Shown here: positions 50,848 through 53,383 of the stretch, in pieces
How the letters are laid out: every line of letters begins with the position of its first letter
Position numbering within the stretch: the stretch's first letter is position 1
The notes under the pieces: model-generated
Database searches by the model: none
Told to the model about the DNA's origin: nothing
The model's input: only the letters and a program-made list of their open reading frames with translations
NCBI GenBank assembly: GCA_025358075.1
Contig: JANYKU010000005.1
Coordinates: 1-53,383 of the forward strand
Direction of reading: 5' to 3'
DNA length: 53,383 nucleotides
Source of the DNA: Ilumatobacteraceae bacterium
GTDB lineage: Bacteria > Actinomycetota > Acidimicrobiia > Acidimicrobiales > Ilumatobacteraceae
Position numbers and translations under genes: made by a program

Positions 50848-51474
50848 ATGTACCTGCCTGAGGCATTCGCCGAGACTCGGCCCGACGTTGTTGCTGCGTT
50901 CCTGACATCGCACCCCATGGCGCAGTTGGTCACCATGACCGCCGACGGGTTGATGGCCACCCCGCTGCCGATGATGTACGAGCCATCGGTCGACGGCCTT
51001 GGTTCTCTTGTCGGTCACGTTGCCCGGGCCAACACGCAGTGGTCGCAATCCGGCCCGGCCATAGAGGCGTTGGCCATCTTCACTGCCAGCAACGCCTACG
51101 TCTCGCCGAACTGGTATCCGTCGAAGGGCGAGCACGGCAAGGTCGTGCCCACGTGGAACTACGAGTCCGTGCACGTTCGGGGGGCCTTCGTCGTGCACGA
51201 CGAGACCGAATGGAAACGTGCGCTCGTGACCCGATTGACCGAGCGGCACGAGTCGTCGTTCGCGGCTCCGTGGGCGGTCGCCGATGCTCCGCCGGAGTAC
51301 ATCGAGTCGATGCTCAAGGCCATCGTCGGTGTGGAAGTGCAGGTCACTTCGATCCAGGCGAAACGAAAGTTGAGCCAGAACAAGTCCGACGCCGACATCG
51401 CCGGAGTCATCGACGGACTGTCCGCGGTTGGTGGCGACTCGGCTCGAGTCGCCGATGCCATGCGCGCCCCGTAA
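50848..51474 (+). CDS. FMN-binding PaiB-like protein
   Basis: The 208-residue protein belongs to the PaiB family of split-barrel flavin-binding proteins, some annotated as transcriptional regulators. Signatures are MYLPEAF at the start, DGLMATPLPMMYE, GSLVGHVARANTQW, YVSPNWYPSK and VPTWNYESVHVRG. ATG 50848 is chosen because GAGG lies 7 nt upstream and the family begins MYxP; TTG 50842 is less likely. It is probably co-transcribed with yceH. Confidence 0.9.
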   Translation: MYLPEAFAETRPDVVAAFLTSHPMAQLVTMTADGLMATPLPMMYEPSVDGLGSLVGHVARANTQWSQSGPAIEALAIFTASNAYVSPNWYPSKGEHGKVVPTWNYESVHVRGAFVVHDETEWKRALVTRLTERHESSFAAPWAVADAPPEYIESMLKAIVGVEVQVTSIQAKRKLSQNKSDADIAGVIDGLSAVGGDSARVADAMRAP

Positions 51475-51479
51475 CGCGG

Positions 51480-51526
51480 TGTGGAGTGTTTCGAGTGGCT
51501 GCCTGGGTGCGTTGAGACACTCCACA
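51480..51526. terminator. long-stem bidirectional terminator candidate
   Basis: TGTGGAGTGTTTC (51480-51492) pairs with GAGACACTCCACA (51514-51526), 12 of 13 positions, around a 21-nt loop. It lies between convergent paiB-like and acyltransferase genes. No strong U run follows. Confidence 0.6.
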
Positions 51527-51544
51527 GGGATGCCCGGGTGGGGC

Positions 51545-52564
51545 TCAGCCGAGGTCGGGCCAGCGGCGCTTCTGGCGCCGTCGAACTCCGGCCTTGCCCA
51601 GTTTGCGGTGTTCGGCCAAGGCCCACTGCCGGCGCCAGCCGTTGTAGTCGGGCCCGGTGAGCTTCGGATTCGTGCCGGTCGCCCGACGCCGGCGTGAGGT
51701 CCAGAAGTCGGTGAGTGCCTCGTCGCCGAGCGTCGTGACGGCGGCCTCGATGCGGGCATTGAACCGACGCGTCGACTCGCCCTCGACCGGCGGCATCGGC
51801 GAGCCGAACAAGACCTTGGTCTTGCCCGGCTTCGGACGTTTCATGCCCTTGCCGAAGATCGCCCCGGACCCGTCGATGAACATCGGCACGACCGCGGCTC
51901 CGGTGCGCGACGACAAGTACGCCGCGCCGCCCTTGAACTCCTGGCCCCACCCGTCGGGCGAGCGCCCACCCTCCGGATAGATCACCAGGCTCCAGCCGTC
52001 TTCGATCAGTCGCTTGAGCTGATCGCTGGTCTTGCGACTGGTGACCTCGCGATCGATGGGGATGGCGTTGAGCGACAAGGCCGCGATGACGCCCTTCCAG
52101 TGAGCGTCGAAGAAGTAATCGGCAGCGGCAGCCACGACGAGCTTGGACCGCCACGGTTCGGGAATGGCGACGATCGACAGCGGCGTGTCGAGATGGCTGT
52201 GATGAGTGGGCACGAAGATCAACGGCGGCGGCTCGTCGCGCACGCGCAGATCCTCCAGCCGATCTGCCCCGTAGATCTCGGGCCGGGTGATTCCGAGCAC
52301 GATCAGCCGCAGCGGACCGCGCGTGATGACCTTGCGCGCGGCGCGCGCCGGACCCTTGCGTGCCCACGCGGTGTCGAAATTAGCGCCGAGCTTCGATGGA
52401 TCCGGCGGTACGACCACGCCTTTCGGGATGCTCGGCTTCCGGTAGGGGAAGCCAACGTTGCGGGCCGGTCTCAGTGCCCGCTGCAAGGTCGACCCGGCCA
52501 AATCGCCGAGCCGCGCCGCGCGGCGCAACCCTGTCAGCGAATACGGCACGGTGCGCTTGCTCAT
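51545..52564 (-). CDS. PlsC-type 1-acyl-glycerol-3-phosphate acyltransferase
   Basis: The 339-residue protein has the acyltransferase motif HX4D (H121-D126 in HHSHLD) and the substrate-binding block YPEGGRSPDG. A later VPMFIDG segment fits motif IV. The function is probably transfer of an acyl chain to lysophosphatidate or a related lipid at the membrane; the basic, arginine-rich C-terminus is unusual. ATG 52564 (MSKRTVPYSL) lies 10 nt after the stop of the LarA-like gene, suggesting an operon. Confidence 0.88.
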   Translation of the reverse strand: MSKRTVPYSLTGLRRAARLGDLAGSTLQRALRPARNVGFPYRKPSIPKGVVVPPDPSKLGANFDTAWARKGPARAARKVITRGPLRLIVLGITRPEIYGADRLEDLRVRDEPPPLIFVPTHHSHLDTPLSIVAIPEPWRSKLVVAAAADYFFDAHWKGVIAALSLNAIPIDREVTSRKTSDQLKRLIEDGWSLVIYPEGGRSPDGWGQEFKGGAAYLSSRTGAAVVPMFIDGSGAIFGKGMKRPKPGKTKVLFGSPMPPVEGESTRRFNARIEAAVTTLGDEALTDFWTSRRRRATGTNPKLTGPDYNGWRRQWALAEHRKLGKAGVRRRQKRRWPDLG

Positions 52565-52574
52565 TGCCGGACGC

Positions 52575-53383
52575 TCATCGGACGTCGGCCACCAGCAGGG
52601 CGGGCACGTGCAGATGACTGATCGTCGGATGACGACCGACGACGTCGCCGGCGATCTCGAAGGCATCGTCCATCGTCGATGCCGGCGTGAAGCCGAGTCG
52701 GCGCACGGTCGGTGGGTCACCGCCGACGATGATCACCTTGCCGGCGTGCTGCAGGCCATGCGCTCCCCAGTACCACGCGTAGAACGGGTGCACGCCGTGA
52801 TAGGCGTTGCCGGTGCGGTACAGATGGCGGTACCACTCGTCCTCGGCGTACTGCTTCTCCCACTTGCGTGACATCGTCGCCGGGTCGGTGGTGTCGGCAA
52901 GCACCTGCTCGAAGAAGTCGATGTAGCTCGGGTGGTGCACGGGGTGGAACTCGCGGTAGGTCGGGTGGGTCATGATGACCACACCGCCCTCGCGCACCAG
53001 CGGCTTGTTGCGGTACATGTTGAACAGGTAGCCGAGGCCCATGCACATCACCAGCACCGGGTTCATGATCCCGTCGGGGTTGTACGGGCAGACGTAGGGG
53101 ATCCCGAGGGTGAGGATGTCGGTCTGCCCGGTCACTTCGACCAACTGCTGCTTGTGCACCCACTCGAGCGTGATCTTGTGAACGGCCTCGGTATCGCCGG
53201 CCTGCACGCTGGTCATCTGGTGCGGCCCCTCGATGGACTGGAAGATCCGGCGGGCAAGGCGCGTCGGTGTGCGGCTGAGCGACTTCGTCGTGGCTAGGAA
53301 CGTGGCCCGATCCTTCGGCTTCCACTCCCACTCGCGCTTCGACAGGAAGTCGAAGGGCGACGGGAACATGTCGGTGTTCAACG
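52575..53383 (-). CDS. LarA-like (lactate racemase family) protein, 5' end outside the window
   Basis: The visible 269 residues resemble the C-terminal part of the nickel-dependent lactate racemase LarA family. Examples are QTDILTLGIPYVCPYN, GGVVIMTHPTYREFHP and the ending ASTMDDAFEIAGDVVG. The family start and nickel-pincer region would lie upstream, beyond position 53383, so the gene is taken as 5'-partial. The assignment is moderate; it may be a DUF2088 relative acting on another 2-hydroxy acid. It heads the acyltransferase operon. Confidence 0.6.
   Translation of the reverse strand, partial: LNTDMFPSPFDFLSKREWEWKPKDRATFLATTKSLSRTPTRLARRIFQSIEGPHQMTSVQAGDTEAVHKITLEWVHKQQLVEVTGQTDILTLGIPYVCPYNPDGIMNPVLVMCMGLGYLFNMYRNKPLVREGGVVIMTHPTYREFHPVHHPSYIDFFEQVLADTTDPATMSRKWEKQYAEDEWYRHLYRTGNAYHGVHPFYAWYWGAHGLQHAGKVIIVGGDPPTVRRLGFTPASTMDDAFEIAGDVVGRHPTISHLHVPALLVADVR

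Noticed and set aside
1-53383. CRISPR array, prophage or complete insertion sequence
   Set aside because: No regularly spaced repeats, transposase, integrase or phage structural genes were recognised.

Overview
The window is a high-GC stretch of actinobacterial chromosome. It most resembles Acidimicrobiia (Ilumatobacter-like); this placement is inferred from gene content and style, not from a search. The left third reproduces the order seen around recA-lexA in mycobacteria: recA, miaB, miaA, dapF, hflX, lexA, a LysM cell-envelope gene divergent from lexA, and nrdR. A homologue of the nitrobindin gene that is nrdR's neighbour in mycobacteria lies further right. recX is absent from its usual place after recA.

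Layout. 1-444: two minus-strand tRNA genes (Lys-CTT, His-GTG). 445-3127: a class III aminotransferase, a membrane protein and a DUF983 zinc-ribbon membrane protein. 3131-10076: SOS-regulated recA, then tRNA modification (miaB, miaA), lysine/peptidoglycan precursor synthesis (dapF, dapC) and hflX. 10076-12696: a proline-rich membrane protein, lexA, a divergent LysM gene and nrdR, with a cluster of LexA boxes. 12700-18898: a RibD-type reductase, an OafA/SGNH acyltransferase, a rich regulatory intergenic region (DnaA-box pair, long hairpin, palindromes on a good promoter) and the B12-dependent ribonucleotide reductase nrdJ. 18975-27007: accessory genes, namely a PEP-swivel protein without ATP-grasp divergent from a TetR regulator, an Asp-box propeller plus MoaD/ThiS-like protein pair, a lipoprotein, a probable gene remnant, nitrobindin, an NTF2-like protein, an EamA transporter and an orphan HicB-like protein. 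27126-31372: MarR regulator and a single-chain two-half ABC exporter. 31405-34323: a secreted M4 peptidase whose last 125 residues are written in strikingly different DNA. 34393-41795: an EF-hand protein, an unknown protein, a MITE-like inverted-repeat segment, a GGDEF-EAL signalling protein, an SDR, ATP-dependent DNA ligase and thymidine kinase. 41802-53383: a Tat-exported amidase, glutamate synthase gltBD, a LysM lipoprotein, a VOC protein, YceH, PaiB, a PlsC-type acyltransferase and the 3' part of a LarA-like gene cut by the window edge.

The main themes are DNA damage and nucleotide supply (recA, lexA, the LysM gene, nrdR, nrdJ, tdk, ligase) and cell-envelope maintenance. Many genes have a TANNNT hexamer 4-10 nt before the start codon and no Shine-Dalgarno, pointing to leaderless mRNAs. 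The strongest leads for novelty are the compositionally alien C-terminal module at 33940-34270, the inverted-repeat segment at 35571-35916, the propeller/ThiS-like pair at 21490-22967 and the regulatory region ahead of nrdJ. No CRISPR array, prophage or autonomous insertion sequence was seen.
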